From Daedaleopsis sinensis (taxonomy: Eukaryota > Basidiomycota > Agaricomycetes > Polyporales > Polyporaceae): DNA of 64,000 nt. The position numbers and the translations under genes are program-made. The DNA is taken from the NCBI GenBank assembly GCA_033807695.1, contig CM066308.1, positions 682,001 through 746,000 on the forward strand. Reading direction: 5' to 3'. The notes beneath the pieces are model-generated. The model worked only from the letters and a program-made list of their open reading frames with translations. It ran no database searches and was not told where the DNA came from. Shown here piece after piece: positions 23,302 through 35,197 of the stretch; position 1 is the stretch's first letter; every line of letters starts with the position of its first letter.

Positions 23302-24152
23302 ACGAGCTAAGGGAACACGTTCTTCTGACCCACCAGTACTGGGGTTACAAAAGCACTACGGATTCCGACCTTCACCACGGTATGACCGAAGAAGACAAAT
23401 ACATCATCTCACCAGATTCACCGTTGAAGTACATAGTACATGTCAGTAGATGTCAGTGCCAGGCAGCAGAGGTCAGAAATTAGGGTACTTATCGTCTGCC
23501 TGTTGGCCGTCACTACTGAAACTAATCGGCGACCCGTCCATGTCTAACTTCTGGCAAATGGCTTTGTACATGCTGCACGAATTCGCTCACGGCAGTCTGA
23601 GTAAGTACAAACTTGGTTATTCGTACGTACCACTGCAGGAGCGCCTAACTTCTCTGCTCTCAACCATGATGACGACCATTCATCCTCCTCACTGGCACTT
23701 GGCACCTGCCGTACACTATGCCTATCTCAGTCGATGGGTCACATAATTTACCTTGCTTGTCAAACTTCGAAGTCTTCGATCCTCTCATACCACCCTTCCT
23801 TCAGTTCTCGAAACGCTGAGGGCTGATGTGAATCTGCCGGGGTATGTGTGCTTGCATGTGCATCCCCGCAAAAACAATTTTGTTAGACGCGACGACGGGC
23901 CAATATAGCAGCGATGTTGCTCGAGAGACGCACTAGGTAAGCGTTCGCTCCGTTTCATAGCCATCCTCGAGGAACTGGAACGTGCGCGTACGTGCGCTGC
24001 CGCGTGGGCGTCGCCCCGGCGGTATTTCACAAGACTTTTTGCCTCGTGTCCGGCCTCGGAGCCCGTTCGTTCTTCCGCTCACCTCCTCCCGTCCTCATCC
24101 ACAAACACTCTCGGTCAGTCCTGGGTACTCTCCTCGCCTGTTGGTCGAACCT
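23302..24152. other. Intergenic, 0.85 kb
   Basis: No gene seen. An open frame at about 23450-23746 has no recognisable features. A C/T-rich stretch at 24060-24150 leads into the GH12 gene. Confidence 0.5.
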
Positions 24153-25693
24153 ATGCTCGCACGTCACACCTTCTCATCCCACCCGCACGAGTGGGTATTC
24201 CTCGTCTTCGCGCTGCTCGGCCTGCACGGAACTGGCGGCTCAGCACAGAAGACGCTGCAGGGGAGCGACTGCACGGCGGCGGGTGCGTACACCCTTTGCC
24301 AGAATCTATGGGGCGCAGGTAAGTTTTATCCACGTTCGACTGCAGTCGACGCATCAGTCCAATGCGGTTCGCGTTCTGTTCTGGCCGTGGCGGTGGCGGG
24401 CACTTCAAGACTCGGGGGTAGGATCGCAGACGACTACGCTCAACTCTGCGGATGGGGACACGGTCGCCTGGGAGACCAAGTATACGTGGGCGAACAGCCC
24501 TAATAATGTCAAGAGTTGTGAGTACTCGTTTCTTTCTATGCATGGGCGGACGGAGTGACACCTACTTCATGGGCATCGGAAGATCCGAACCTCTACCATA
24601 ACACCGCGAAGGGTATGCAGGTGCGCGTGAGCTTCGGTCGACTGGACCCCGGGCTGCGCTCACGCATCGTCCCACTAGCTGCAAGATGTCTTCTCCGCCC
24701 CGACCACCTGGCAGTGGAGTTACCGATCCGCAACGGACGATCTGAGAGCGGACGTGTCGTACGTGCCGCTTCCTTGTTTTGCGACCAGACAACATCCCTT
24801 ATCACCGTCGCGCTAGCTACGACATCTGGTTTGGCGTGCAGCAGTCGGGAGACGTTGCCTCCGCCGCGTCGTCGTACGAGATGTAAGGTGTCTTCAGCTC
24901 GCGTTCTACGCGTAAATTAATCACGCGACGCCACAGCATGGTCTGGCTCTCATCTCGCGGAGGGTCGGTGTCTCTCAACTCTCGTCAGATGATGCATGGT
25001 TTGACACGCACACAGCATTGGGGGGATCGGCGGGGTAGTGGTGCAGAACCTGCAGCTCGCGGGGCACAACTGGAATCTGCACCACGGGCCGAACGGGAAC
25101 TGGGACGTGTTCTCGTTCATCACCGCCGAGGGCGACATCACCGACTTCAAGGCGGACCTCAACGACTTCTTCCGTACGTTCTCCGACCCCCTCGAACGTG
25201 GTGCTGTCGCTGAACCTCCCCTGTTGCAGAGTATCTGGTCAGCAAGCAGGGCGTCGCGAAGACGCAGTACATACAGGCCATTCAGGCCGGCACGGAGCCC
25301 TTCACGGGCAGCGCAGATCTCGTCATTTCCAACTTCAGCGTCGACGTGTCCACGTCTCCGCCCGCTCCCTCGACAACTAGCGACACTCCCCCGTCGTCCT
25401 CCCAAACGCACACTCAGACGACATCGTCGCGCCCGAGCACCGTCGGAGGCAGCCCCTCGTCCACCGCAGACGACACGGGTGCCGAGTCCCCGACCGACAC
25501 GTCTCCCGCGCAGACATCGACGGGCGACTCGGAGTCTACTGCTACCTCCGCCCCGGCTGGCGGCGCGAACGTGCGGACCACAGGCAACACGCAATGTCGC
25601 CTGCGCGCGCCCGAGTCCGGTGACGGGTCGGTGACGCTCCGGAGGAAGCGGGAGAAGAGGAGCCTCGGTTGGATCGGCAGGTTGTTCCGCTGA
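24153..25693 (+). CDS. GH12 endoglucanase/xyloglucanase, copy A, with S/T-rich tail
   Basis: Nine or so exons give about 365 residues. A signal-like N-terminus (hydrophobic run VFLVFALLGLHGTGGSA) precedes YTLCQNLWGADSGVGSQTT, then WETKYTWANSPNNVKSY, TTWQWSYRS, SYDIWFGV, and SSYEI-MVWL, which holds the nucleophile glutamate; GHNWNLHHGPNGNWDVFSF and QAGTEPFTGSADL follow, the latter holding the acid/base glutamate. These are the GH12 landmarks of fungal beta-1,4-glucanases and xyloglucanases. Unlike copy B, this protein continues about 110 residues beyond the domain as a Ser/Thr/Pro-rich tail ending in a basic segment (LRRKREKRSLGW). No CBM1 is visible. It is probably secreted and O-glycosylated in the tail. 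Exon joins are by eye. Confidence 0.85.
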
Positions 25694-26537
25694 AGGTTGC
25701 AAGCCCGCGTTGTGGTGGCGGTGGAAGCTGGCCTTCCTAGCCAGTACTGGGGCGGGTGAAAGCTGAAGCTACTGCCTGCAAGGTCGGGGCCCAGCTTGTG
25801 TTGTCGAGATGGGTACGTTTATTGTGTTATTTATGATTTGTTGTACTTCACTGCTGTTTACTTGACTGGACGCGGATTCTACTTCGTCCTCATGAGACAC
25901 CCACTGATAAGTAATGTCGATTACTACTTATCGTCCATGCTGTGCTCCCGGAATCGCGGGCCCGAATAGTGCTCCGGATTGCGAGGAGTTTATGCGCCCG
26001 TTTCGGGATTAACCATTGACTGTTACGTGAAACTTTCAACCTCTAGAGTCTGAGCCCAGGCACGTAGCTGACAGAACGTGTCTGCGCTCTGCTGTGTTCT
26101 GGTGCGCTTTTCATTTTGTTTTCAAAGAGCGTGGGACCTACGTGATCTTTGGTCAGTCTGATGTTGCTAATGCTCCGCTCTTTCTACAATACGGTGGTTT
26201 AGCGCTATTTATTTGTCAGGACATCAGGACACGGGGCCTCAAATTCAAATCATCTGCGATACGTTCTCGTACTACACCCATGGACTGGGTTGCGCTTGGT
26301 TTGCATTATCTCCTGAGAAGGCGCATCGCTGAAATATTCACAGTCCAACCAGCGTCGACGTCAAACTCCGGTCTTTCGCAGCAGCCCTTCTATCCCCTAT
26401 CGTGACAACCTCTAGCTATTTGAAACTTATGCGCGCTCCAGCCCATCAGTGTGGCCAGTCGGACGATGAGGTCAGCGGTCTCTCCAATCGACCACTCTTA
26501 AATGGCAGACACACGCCTCCGATCCCGCAAACGCACT
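25694..26537. other. Intergenic, 0.84 kb
   Basis: Contains an imperfect inverted repeat near 25904-25933 (GATAAGTAAT ... ATTACTACTTATC). An open frame at 26094-26405 looks spurious. Confidence 0.5.
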
Positions 26538-27627
26538 ATGTCAGCCACAATCACACCCAGGGTTTGGTTCAGTCAGTTCACCTGTTGTGCCACCACGATC
26601 TACGCAATAACCTCTAACGAGTGATTGGTTTCTACACCAGTTACCGGGACATCAACGGGGATCGGACGCGCTCTCGGGGAAGTCGTCCTCGAGAAGGGCG
26701 AAATTCTCGTCGCTACCGCTCGCAACCCTGCATCGCTAGCCGACCTCTCCCTCAAGCACTCCTCCGACCGCCTCCTCGTCCTCCCGCTAGACATCAACGA
26801 CCCCCAGCAAATCTCAGACGCGTTTGCGGGGGCTAAGGCTGCTTTTGGCCGTATTGACGTCGTGGTCAACAATGCAGGGACCGCCACGCTGGGCGAGATA
26901 GAGGCCACGGACGAGGCGATAAGCCGCGCGGTGATGGAGACGAACTTCTGGGGGACGCTGAACGTCTCCAAGGCCGCTGTGAGCTTCTTCCGCGAGGCGA
27001 ACCCGCCGGGGCACGGCGGGCGATTGCTGCAGATGTCTTCCTACCTCGGATACACGGGCAGCCCGGGCAGTGGAGCGTACAACGCGGCAAAGTTCGGTAT
27101 GTGGCTATTGTTTATGTCTCCGCGCGCCATCGTGGATATGCAAGGCTTGTTCTGATCTTCTGGGTCGCCGCCACGTAGCGCTGGAAGGGATGACGGAGAC
27201 CCTCGCTGCCGAGTTGGATCCCGCGTGGAACATCAAGGTACATATGTTCAATGATATCCGTCGAGCGACTGTATCGCGCATTCCGCACGCGGCTCACTCT
27301 CTGCCCTTCTAGGTCACGCTCTTGGAGCCGGGCTGGATCCACAGCGCGATGCTCCCGAAGGTGTCCTTCCCCGCGCCGCACCCCGCGTACAGCAACCCGG
27401 ACCTGCCCTGCAACCGAATGCGGAGCACGTACATCGGCGACATGGTGGTGTGGAAAGACACGCGGAAGTGTGCGGAGGTGTTCTACCGCAGCGGCGTGCT
27501 GCCCGACCCGCCGCTGCGCATTGCGGTCGGCAAGGACGCGGTCGAGGCGGCGCGGAAGAAGATCGCGGTCTGGACGGAGTCGCTGGACCAGTACGAGCGG
27601 TGGTCGGACGGGCTGGAAGCGGAGTGA
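26538..27627 (+). CDS. short-chain dehydrogenase/reductase, unrelated to SDR1-4
   Basis: Exons 26538-26571, 26641-27096, 27179-27237 and 27313-27627 join in frame to about 287 residues. The short first exon encodes MSATITPRVWF; splicing gives WFITGTSTGIGRALGE, the Rossmann motif. NNAG follows VDVV, the serine is in LLQMSSYLGY, and the active site is YNAAKF. This is the fungal group of classical SDRs with a VWFITG start. The C-terminal half (YIGDMVVWKDTRKCAEVFY) is longer than in bacterial relatives. Cofactor and substrate are not evident. It sits between the GH12 gene and the second ThDP enzyme gene on the same strand, but there is no evidence of functional linkage. Confidence 0.9.
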
Positions 27628-28172
27628 CTGACTCGCGGTTGCACGTTGATGCATAGTTGATGCTGGATAGACGAGATGCTGCCGGTGGCGCCGCTTTCTG
27701 GGCTAGTGCCGTCTGGATACGAGTGTTGCATATACGGAGACAGGCCTCTAATGAGTGACCTAGAATGTTCGTCGTGCTCTTCCCTCCGAGAGCCCGGGTA
27801 AGGTAAGGTAGGGCTCCCGTTGCCGTCGAGACTCAGATTGAGTATCATTCCGGCAAGATCCGAGCTATGCAGCTGCCAAACCATGTTCGTTTGAAATGTC
27901 CACCACCACTGGCACAGTTCGCGATATATCGTATCGAAGATACTTGCTACTTCTAATACTCTTCCACTGATCTTCCACATGACACTTACTTTGAAACTTA
28001 CTAGTAAGGCTGATAGTCGTTCGGATCGGGATATAGTAAGTCGCGGAGGCTTCACACGACTTAGCTGTTTTCGCACAATCGGACTCTAAAGTGGTGTGGG
28101 TTTCCCAGTGCCTCTGCTCTTCAGCTCCTGCACTCCCCAACACCAGCTTAGAGCACGACATCGGTATCGAAC
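27628..28172. other. Intergenic, 0.55 kb
   Basis: No gene seen; contains the terminator region of the SDR and the promoter of the second ThDP enzyme gene. Confidence 0.5.
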
Positions 28173-30341
28173 ATGTACACCACGGCCTCAATCATCTTCA
28201 AGACCCTCGCGGAAGCGGGAGTCACTCACGCTTTCGTAAACTGGGGCAATGACCACCCCGCCTTCTTGGAAGAATTGGAGAGAGAGCGTGTCGAGAGCGG
28301 GAAAACCGTCATCGAGATCGTCACATGCCCACACGAGATGGTCGCCCTCAGTGCCGCTCAAGGATACGCACAGGTCACCGGAAAACCGGCGGCTGTCATT
28401 GTGCATGTCGACGTTGGAACGCAGGTGAGCTCGAGTCGATAGATCGGGATGTCCTCGGGACGCGCTGTGATATGGCACCCACGGCATTCATCGGTAACTA
28501 ACATGTTCTCACCTAGGGCTTGGCCGGCGCAGTGCACAACGTCGACAGGGGACATACGCCTGTATTCATTTTTGCTGGCGCGGCGCCCCAGTCCTCTGAC
28601 CGCCGCATCAAGGGCACGAAGAATGAGTGGCCCATGTGGCTTCAAGGTGCCGTCTTCTCAATTATTGCTCCCACGTTTGTCTCATAGTCTACCGCAGATG
28701 TGCCGGACCAGCCGTCCATCGTTCGTCAGTACATGAGGTATACCGCCCAGATCCAGAGTGGGATGAACGCTGGGCCGATGGTCCTACGTGCGTTGCAGAT
28801 GTTCGTGCACATTTGATAATGTGTATCTGAACAATCGGCTCATGTTGCATGTGTTTAGCGCGACGAGCGAGCCGAAAGGTCCAGTCTACCTGTGGGCGCG
28901 TCGTGAGACCACAGAAGAGGATGTCGACGCGTCGGTTTTCAACGGCGACTTGAAAGTTCAGAAGTGGCCTGCTATCCAAGGGGGAGGGCTGCCGGCAGCA
29001 GGTTCGTTATTAAGGGACGTTGCCAAATAACGGTTGACATTAACTTGCGAGACAGCGCTGACCACGATAATGGACGCCCTCCTCCAGGCACGGTTCCCAC
29101 TTATCATCGCCGCCAACTCCGGCCGGAACCCGAAGACAGTCCCGCTGCTCGCCGAGCTCTCCAGCCTCTTCGCCATCGGCGTGTGCACCTCGTGTCAATC
29201 CGCGGTCTGCATACCCTGGACGCATCCCAACTACATTCGCTCCTCCTTCAGTGGCAAGAACGATCTCCTCGACCAAGCCGACTTGCTCATACTCCTCGAA
29301 GTTGACATTCCCTGGATCGAGACCAAGGGGAGCAAGCCTCTGGATGATGCTCGTGTCTTCGTCATCGACAATGACCCGCTCAAGACGACGTTCCAATGGT
29401 CTCACGTCGACGCCGACCTGATCTGCAAAGCAGATCCCGAGGTTGCCTTGACGCAACTCATCACGGCCCTCGACAACCCCGAGTTCAAGACCCTCGCTGC
29501 AGATGCGCTGCCGGCTCGTCAAGCGCGTCTCCAAGAGCTCAGGTCTACTTGGATCAACGATATGGCGGCCGATGAACAGGTCAAGTCGCTCTCTCCGGAT
29601 GGCATCGCGCCTACTGTACCCTACGTTCTAGAAACTCTGCGGGACGTCGTATCAGCAGAGACCCCGAGCAAAGGTGACAAAGTGCTCTGGGTGAACGAGT
29701 CTATCAGCAGCTACCACCTCGCATGGACTCACCTCAAGCCGGAGCAGCCGGGAAGTATGATCGCTTCCGGCGGAACAAGTCTGGGGTACTCCTTGGGAGC
29801 GAGCATCGGGGCGTATCTCGGTGGGGTCGTCGCGGGGAAAGGGTATGACCTCATTGCAGCCGTGGTCGGGGACGGCACATACCTGTTTGGAATACCGGCG
29901 AGTGCGTACTGGATCGCGAGGAGGTACAACACGGTGAGCGCACGACATAATCCGGTTCAGATCATCGGCTCAGTGCGGTCATCCTCATCAGCCGTTCCTC
30001 ACTGTGATTCTGAATAATGGTGGCTGGGCGGTGAGCTCCAGTGCACATCTGGCCCGGGTGATTCGGACTCATTGGACATCGTCCTATACTAGTCTCCGAA
30101 GAACTCGATGCTCGGCGTGTACCCTGAAGGGCTCGGCAGCACTGTATCCGGACGACAACTGACAGTAGGATTCGGTCCCGAGATGCCCGACTATGCTCAG
30201 GTCGCAGTCGCTGCTGGAGGTGCATGGGGAAAGCGCGTCGAGAAGGTGGACGAGTTGGTGGGCGTATTGCAGGAAGCGGTAAGGGTCGTAGTGGAAGAGA
30301 AACGGTGTGCAGTGGTAGACTGCATTGTCCAGTCCATCTAG
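28173..30341 (+). CDS. thiamine-diphosphate-dependent enzyme, copy B
   Basis: A paralog of the gene at 21196-23301, with the same order: MYTTASIIFKTLAEAGV start, catalytic glutamate in CPHEMVALSAAQGYA, GLAGAVHNVDRGH after the first intron, KGPVYLWARRE, PLIIAANSGRNP, and the ThDP motif GDGTYLFG ... VILNNGGW. Intron positions are shared, but copy B has one more intron, between ARRYNT and PFLTVILNN, so the ThDP motif is split by it. Both copies look intact. The C-terminus EKRCAVVDCIVQSI matches EKRCAVVECVLEAI of copy A. Substrate unknown; the two may differ in specificity or expression. Confidence 0.9.
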
Positions 30342-30629
30342 TCCATATACGGTAGCATACATCGGAAGGGCGGGGTATCGGTATCATGGAGAAAGTAACA
30401 CGGAAGTTCAAGGGGCAAAGGATGGTGTCGGTTTCGGGTTCGTAAACAAGAGGCTAATGCCAGTGGGATCTGCCAGTGTGCGTGAGGATACAGTAATGTA
30501 AGGCTAAAGATACAGTATGATTAACAATGTCGACTAGAGAAAGTAAGTAGAGACGGGACACATCTGTAATGTTGTCAGTTAGTAGAAACGCTCAGCTATT
30601 GAAGAGGTGGGGACTCACCAGTGGGAGAA

Positions 30630-31821
30630 TCAAACCTCACGCCATAAATTTTCTGCGATGGCATCCTCGTCGTACACAGCCAAGCCACCTACGACCCGCA
30701 CCAAGTGTCGCTCGAACTCATACACGAACACAATCGTCACCACGGTCGGGCAGTACAGCCGAACCTCATACGCTACCGCGCGCAGAGCAGCAGCATGGGT
30801 TGGTGGGGGATCCCACTCGGAGACATCGACCTCGATACAGCGGAGCTGAGGCAGACGCATGAGCAGCCCATAGAACTCTAATCTCTGGCAACGCTCGTCA
30901 GTATTCTGGTGCCATGCTCAGGGCATAGGATGCCTGACCTACCTGTGGACCATCCACCGGCAGGACGAGTGTGCCAATGTACCGCAGGTCGCCGCAGAAG
31001 AAGCTGTCCGCGGTGAGCGCCGACAGCAGCTCGAGCGAGAAGTCGGCCGTGTACGACGAATCCGCGATGTCGAGCGCACGGGGCCGCTTCTTTGACCGCC
31101 GCAACGCGCCGACGATGCTGCGGAGCTCCTCGCGCTTCTCCTGGAGCTTGCTGTGCGTGAAACAGGTCTTGACTCGCACGACCGGTCGGTCCGGTACGAG
31201 CGCGACCGCCGCCTCAGAGAACGTGCACTCCAGGAGCGCGAGCTTCGGCAGATACCCTGGGCTCGAAATTGGAACCCGCGCATGGGGCGTGCCGTCGGGA
31301 TCGGAAGCCGCTTCTGGCTCGCGGAAGTCGGCGAGGAAGAGGTCCGAGAGACGTATCTGGCGCGAGAGGAAGGATGCGAGGTGCTGGTCCCACGCGAGGT
31401 CGCAGTGGAATGTTCGTAGTTGGAAGGTGCAGTCGTCGAGGATCCAGGCGCTGTCCACTTGACCTCCGCCGGTGATGTGTAGGTTAAGGAAGCGCAACCG
31501 CGTTGTGCGCTTGAGTGCCAAGCAGAGTGTCTGCCAGTACTCCTCCGGAGGGTCGTAATCTTCGGCCTCTTCGTCATCGCTATCTTCATCTTGTCCGTAT
31601 AGAGAGAGCGCGATGACGAGCATGGCCAACCGCGGTGTGTGTGCGAGGATGTCGCATACTGAGATGGTGTGATCATATCCGCGTAGGTGTAGAGTGTTGT
31701 AGAGTGCGCGCTCAGCAGCTGACTGGAACTGCTTTGAGACAACGCAGAGTGAGAGCAGGGTCGATCTCGAGTCCGCCACATGTTTCACAATCAGGCTGCA
31801 GGCGTCGGGGGGTAAGGCCAT
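30630..31821 (-). CDS. F-box-like protein
   Basis: Two exons. The first, from ATG 31821, starts with a degenerate F-box (LPPDACSLIVKHV ... LLSLCVVSKQFQSAAERALY), then leucine-rich stretches, an acidic insert (DEDSDDEEAEDYDPPEEYW) and a long C-terminal region. An intron with GTAGGT donor and GACGAG acceptor joins VDGPQ to RCQRLEFYG; the second exon runs to the stop at 30630. F-box proteins of basidiomycetes are presumed substrate adaptors of SCF ubiquitin ligases and are very numerous; the target is unknown. The match to the F-box is judged from the hydrophobic pattern, so moderate. Confidence 0.7.
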
Positions 31822-34439
31822 CGATCCGGAGGGGATACCTAGTGCGCTTTGAGCAACGTCTAGTTTAAGAGGTCTCGGGGTCCTTACCTCGGGACCTTAT
31901 GGACACGGGAACTCACGATCGGGTGAGTAATAGGCTAAGAGGGCGCTATCCGTTCTTGTCAGCATGTTGAAGACCAGCATCATAGCTCGATGTCGTACCT
32001 TCGGTCGTCCACAGTCAAGAATTGTGTTGAGGTCGGTTCGTCGCAATCGTAAGAGATCTACTCCAGGGTCAGAGAGGCAGGAGCAGAGGACTAGGGCACT
32101 GACCGTGTATGAGGGAGCGAAGCTTGCTGCGGCACGCGTTCAGCATGCAATACGTATGTGGAATGCGGGACAGTCTCAAGGCACGTTCGATATGGGCCCA
32201 GTCGATAGACTTCAGACCTAACGCGGGACCGAAGTTCAGCTCATCAAGTGGACAGCGTAGATCGCCGCAACAATGAAGTCATACCTGACACTTATTCCCT
32301 CGGCCACGCGATGCTCCAGTCACCATCCGGAGTAATCGAAGGAGGGACGGGAAGTGACGGCTCCGCGCCTGAGCGGGGCAGCGGGGAGGGATGTACCAAG
32401 GAATCCGCGAGTTGAGGCCAGGGCGAGGGAGTGTCGGCGCTCTTTATTCATTTTGCGGGGGTGTAGCCGGCCTATCAGATTGAGGAGGGGGCAATTCGGA
32501 ATTCTCCCTGGAGGATCACCGGCAGGACACTTACATCATCTGTGGCATGATTGTTGGCTTGGTACAGTGCGAACCTATGTGCGCTCGCCTGCCCGAGTAG
32601 AACCTGCGTTCCCTTCCTCGTCGGCGGAGTCAAAGATGTATCTCGGACGTAGTAGGCTCGTTCTATTCTGGGGCCGCGGTACGGGCCATGTGAGCCTCGT
32701 GGCTCTCGCGTGCGTTCGGCGTGTTCGGCGCATCCGGTCGACCCGGTCTTGAGATGGCAACGATAGACTCTGTACTCAATGAGCTCAGTCATCGACTCCT
32801 GAGCTGCTCAGGGCACCGATCAGTTCCCGGACGAGGGGAGGGTCTACCAGTAATCGCAATAGTAGCGACATGCTCCGTAGGCGACTTCTCCAGTGATCTC
32901 GAAGCCAAGGCGGCCAACTAATGCAGAATGCGCCTTCTTAGATGACAACTCGATCTTGTCGGCCGCCATGCTGAGGCCTGAGAAATTTGGCGTTTGAAGT
33001 TCCCAAAGATGCCGAGGGTGCCACAAGCGATTCTCCGATGGACATCGTCGTTTAGAATTTCTCCGAATGAGTATCCGGTGGCTAGCCCCAGTCTTCGGCA
33101 CCGAGGTAAAGGCTACGAGCGCAACAGAAACGGCGTCATTTGTGCCGTATCGTAATTCCGCGCGACTTGGTCAGCAAGTCACCACAAGACGATCAGACTG
33201 TGCATTGAAATGACAATACAGATTATAAAGCGAACACACCGAGCTCTTCCCTTTCGTACTATTCTCGACGCTATAAGCTTGTTCAATGTTCTACATGTCA
33301 AGACCAGGGCATAGATTTCGGGACCGATTGGGTACTGAACTCCGAAGGTGGGGCTCTGTTGTCAAGTCTTACCTGTGAGTCTAAGGCCAAGAAGAGTCAA
33401 GGAAGATCCACAAATTGGGGGACGCCGCCTCTACCCTTGTCGGCGGAGAACGTGTTGGAGCTCTCATGTATATTGTTGCTCGGAAGTTTGGGACGTACCG
33501 GTAGCTCGAGAGCGCGAGCGCGTAAAATTGCAAGCTCCGAGGGTATGCACTGTACCATGGCAGAGGTTAGCTTCAGCCTCAATGTAGGGATGGGCGCCGA
33601 GGAAGTCTGAACGAGGCGCACGTGGAGAGGCGTACCTCGATACTTCCCATACTCATGTGAGATTACGTCCGATTAGGACTCGAGCAGACAAGTTACCCCG
33701 CAGTTGGTGATCCGCGCGCTGTCCGAATATCTTCGGCCTCCTCTTCGTGGACGAAGCCGCTAACAATGTCGATGAGAAGGGAATTCTGGGACAGATCAAC
33801 ACATTCATTTAAGAGCCTCAAATGTACCGGTGCCAGAGTGGCCCGGGATCGGGACAGGTGCTACTCATTATTGAAGCTAAGCTCACCTTCAAAGCTGAGC
33901 CGTGAGGGTGATAGCCGTGACAGGTCGTTACTCGTCTGACTATGACATCAGGCCGCCCTCGCCGACAGCGTCCATCTGTTGCAGGCTTAAGGCTTCAGAT
34001 AGCTTAGCTCGAGAACCGAGGACAGGACCCACATGAGAGATTAAGTTGTCGCGGCCGCCGCTGCAAGGGCACCTCTCGAGGAATGATGAACTTATTACTC
34101 ACGAGAGGAGTCCGCAGTCACCTGTCGTGAGCTTGTGTGAAGGCTATATTCTTCCCCGTGACATTCGAGTGCGAAGAGATCCTGGTGCATCAGGAGCACT
34201 GTTCAACTTGAGTACTCGTGCTTTCCGCGGACTTCGCAGCGCACAGCGGTTCTTTAAGTTAAGCTCTACATCGTGTTATGACTTCATAGTGTCGCGTTTC
34301 TATTGTACACGTCAGTTTTCGATGACGACTATGAGAAGCATGAGGCTTGGCATACTTTACATACTTGCAGTATCCGTACCACCGTGCCTGCCAATGGAAG
34401 ACCTGAGTAAGGTGCGAGAAGACATAAAACTCATCATCA
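31822..34439. other. Intergenic, 2.6 kb, no intact gene
   Basis: No open frame here is convincing. A minus-strand stretch near 33720-33830 reads like protein (NSLLIDIVSGFVHEEEAED) but is not joined to other exons, so it may be a relic of an F-box-type gene. Confidence 0.45.
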
Positions 34440-34880
34440 AGGGATAGCGACCGCAGCAGCCCCGCAGTTTACGCAACATCTGGAAGGTGTCGACAAGTGC
34501 GGTCACTGCCGCCAGTTTCCACTAAGGCGACGCGCTGTGCCTCCCTCTTGCCGGTGACTCAGACGACCTCGGGTGTACTGGATACGGGTCCGACAAGAAC
34601 ACCACCTTGCAGGATTCAGTCGGCGACTGCGTCAGCATCACCAGTATATCTGCAACTCTAGACATATGTGTTGCCGTTCAGTGCGAACGTCCCTGGCCTC
34701 TCGCCTTTCGACTGCCAGCCTCACTGGCAGTGGCCCGCCACCGTTGACGGCCCTATGACTGGTCGGGTCGAGCTGTGCAAGGAGATAGTTCGCGCGGTGG
34801 AGGAGACGAAGCAGCAGATATTAGGCGGGCCCGTACCATGTCCCGCAGAAATACAAGTGGGGAGCTAAGTTCTGGGGCTG
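34440..34880 (+). pseudogene. degenerate copy of the acidic hypothetical gene
   Basis: This stretch matches the last exon of the gene at 49808-51410 but on the opposite strand. Shared landmarks include a TGTACTGGATACGGG word, CAGGATTCAGTCGGCGACTG, a TTGCCGTTCAGTGCGAAC word and GGTCGGGTCGAGCTGTGCAA. It lacks about 100 bases in the middle, has small insertions and deletions that break the frame, and no upstream exons are present. It marks the outer end of the left arm of the inverted duplication. The 5' boundary is near 34440. Confidence 0.8.
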
Positions 34881-35197
34881 GTCACTAGGCGAAGCGAATT
34901 GACCCTAACCCAATCCGTAGGAATCGGGCTGTCAAGCGAAAGGTGCCAGGGGCATAGGCGGAGCGCTCGTCCCTCCCGTAGACGAAAATGCATGTTGAAG
35001 ACTTCTAGGGCACACTGGTCAACGCAGCCTCAGATGGGTCATCATGATTACAACTTGAACGTGGCTACTAGTACTATTACGACGGCAGGAGGCGGGTCAC
35101 CAACGTTGCGGGGCAGGGACTGCAGAATCCTATGAACGTTCAGAGAACAGGGTATTTTGAGTAGCATTGGGTGTGTCTAACCCTCGGGAGGCGCCGT
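34881..35197. other. Intergenic inside left arm
   Basis: A 317-base spacer between the degenerate acidic-gene copy and SDR3. It corresponds to the spacer at 49436-49807 in the right arm. No gene. Confidence 0.5.

Noticed and set aside
25904..25933. GATAAGTAAT ... ATTACTACTTATC as a regulatory palindrome
   Set aside because: Arms differ by a three-base insertion and nothing else supports function.
11788..30341. A secondary-metabolite gene cluster (SDRs, ThDP enzymes, hydrolase)
   Set aside because: There is no polyketide synthase, NRPS, terpene synthase, transporter or pathway regulator, and housekeeping genes are interspersed.
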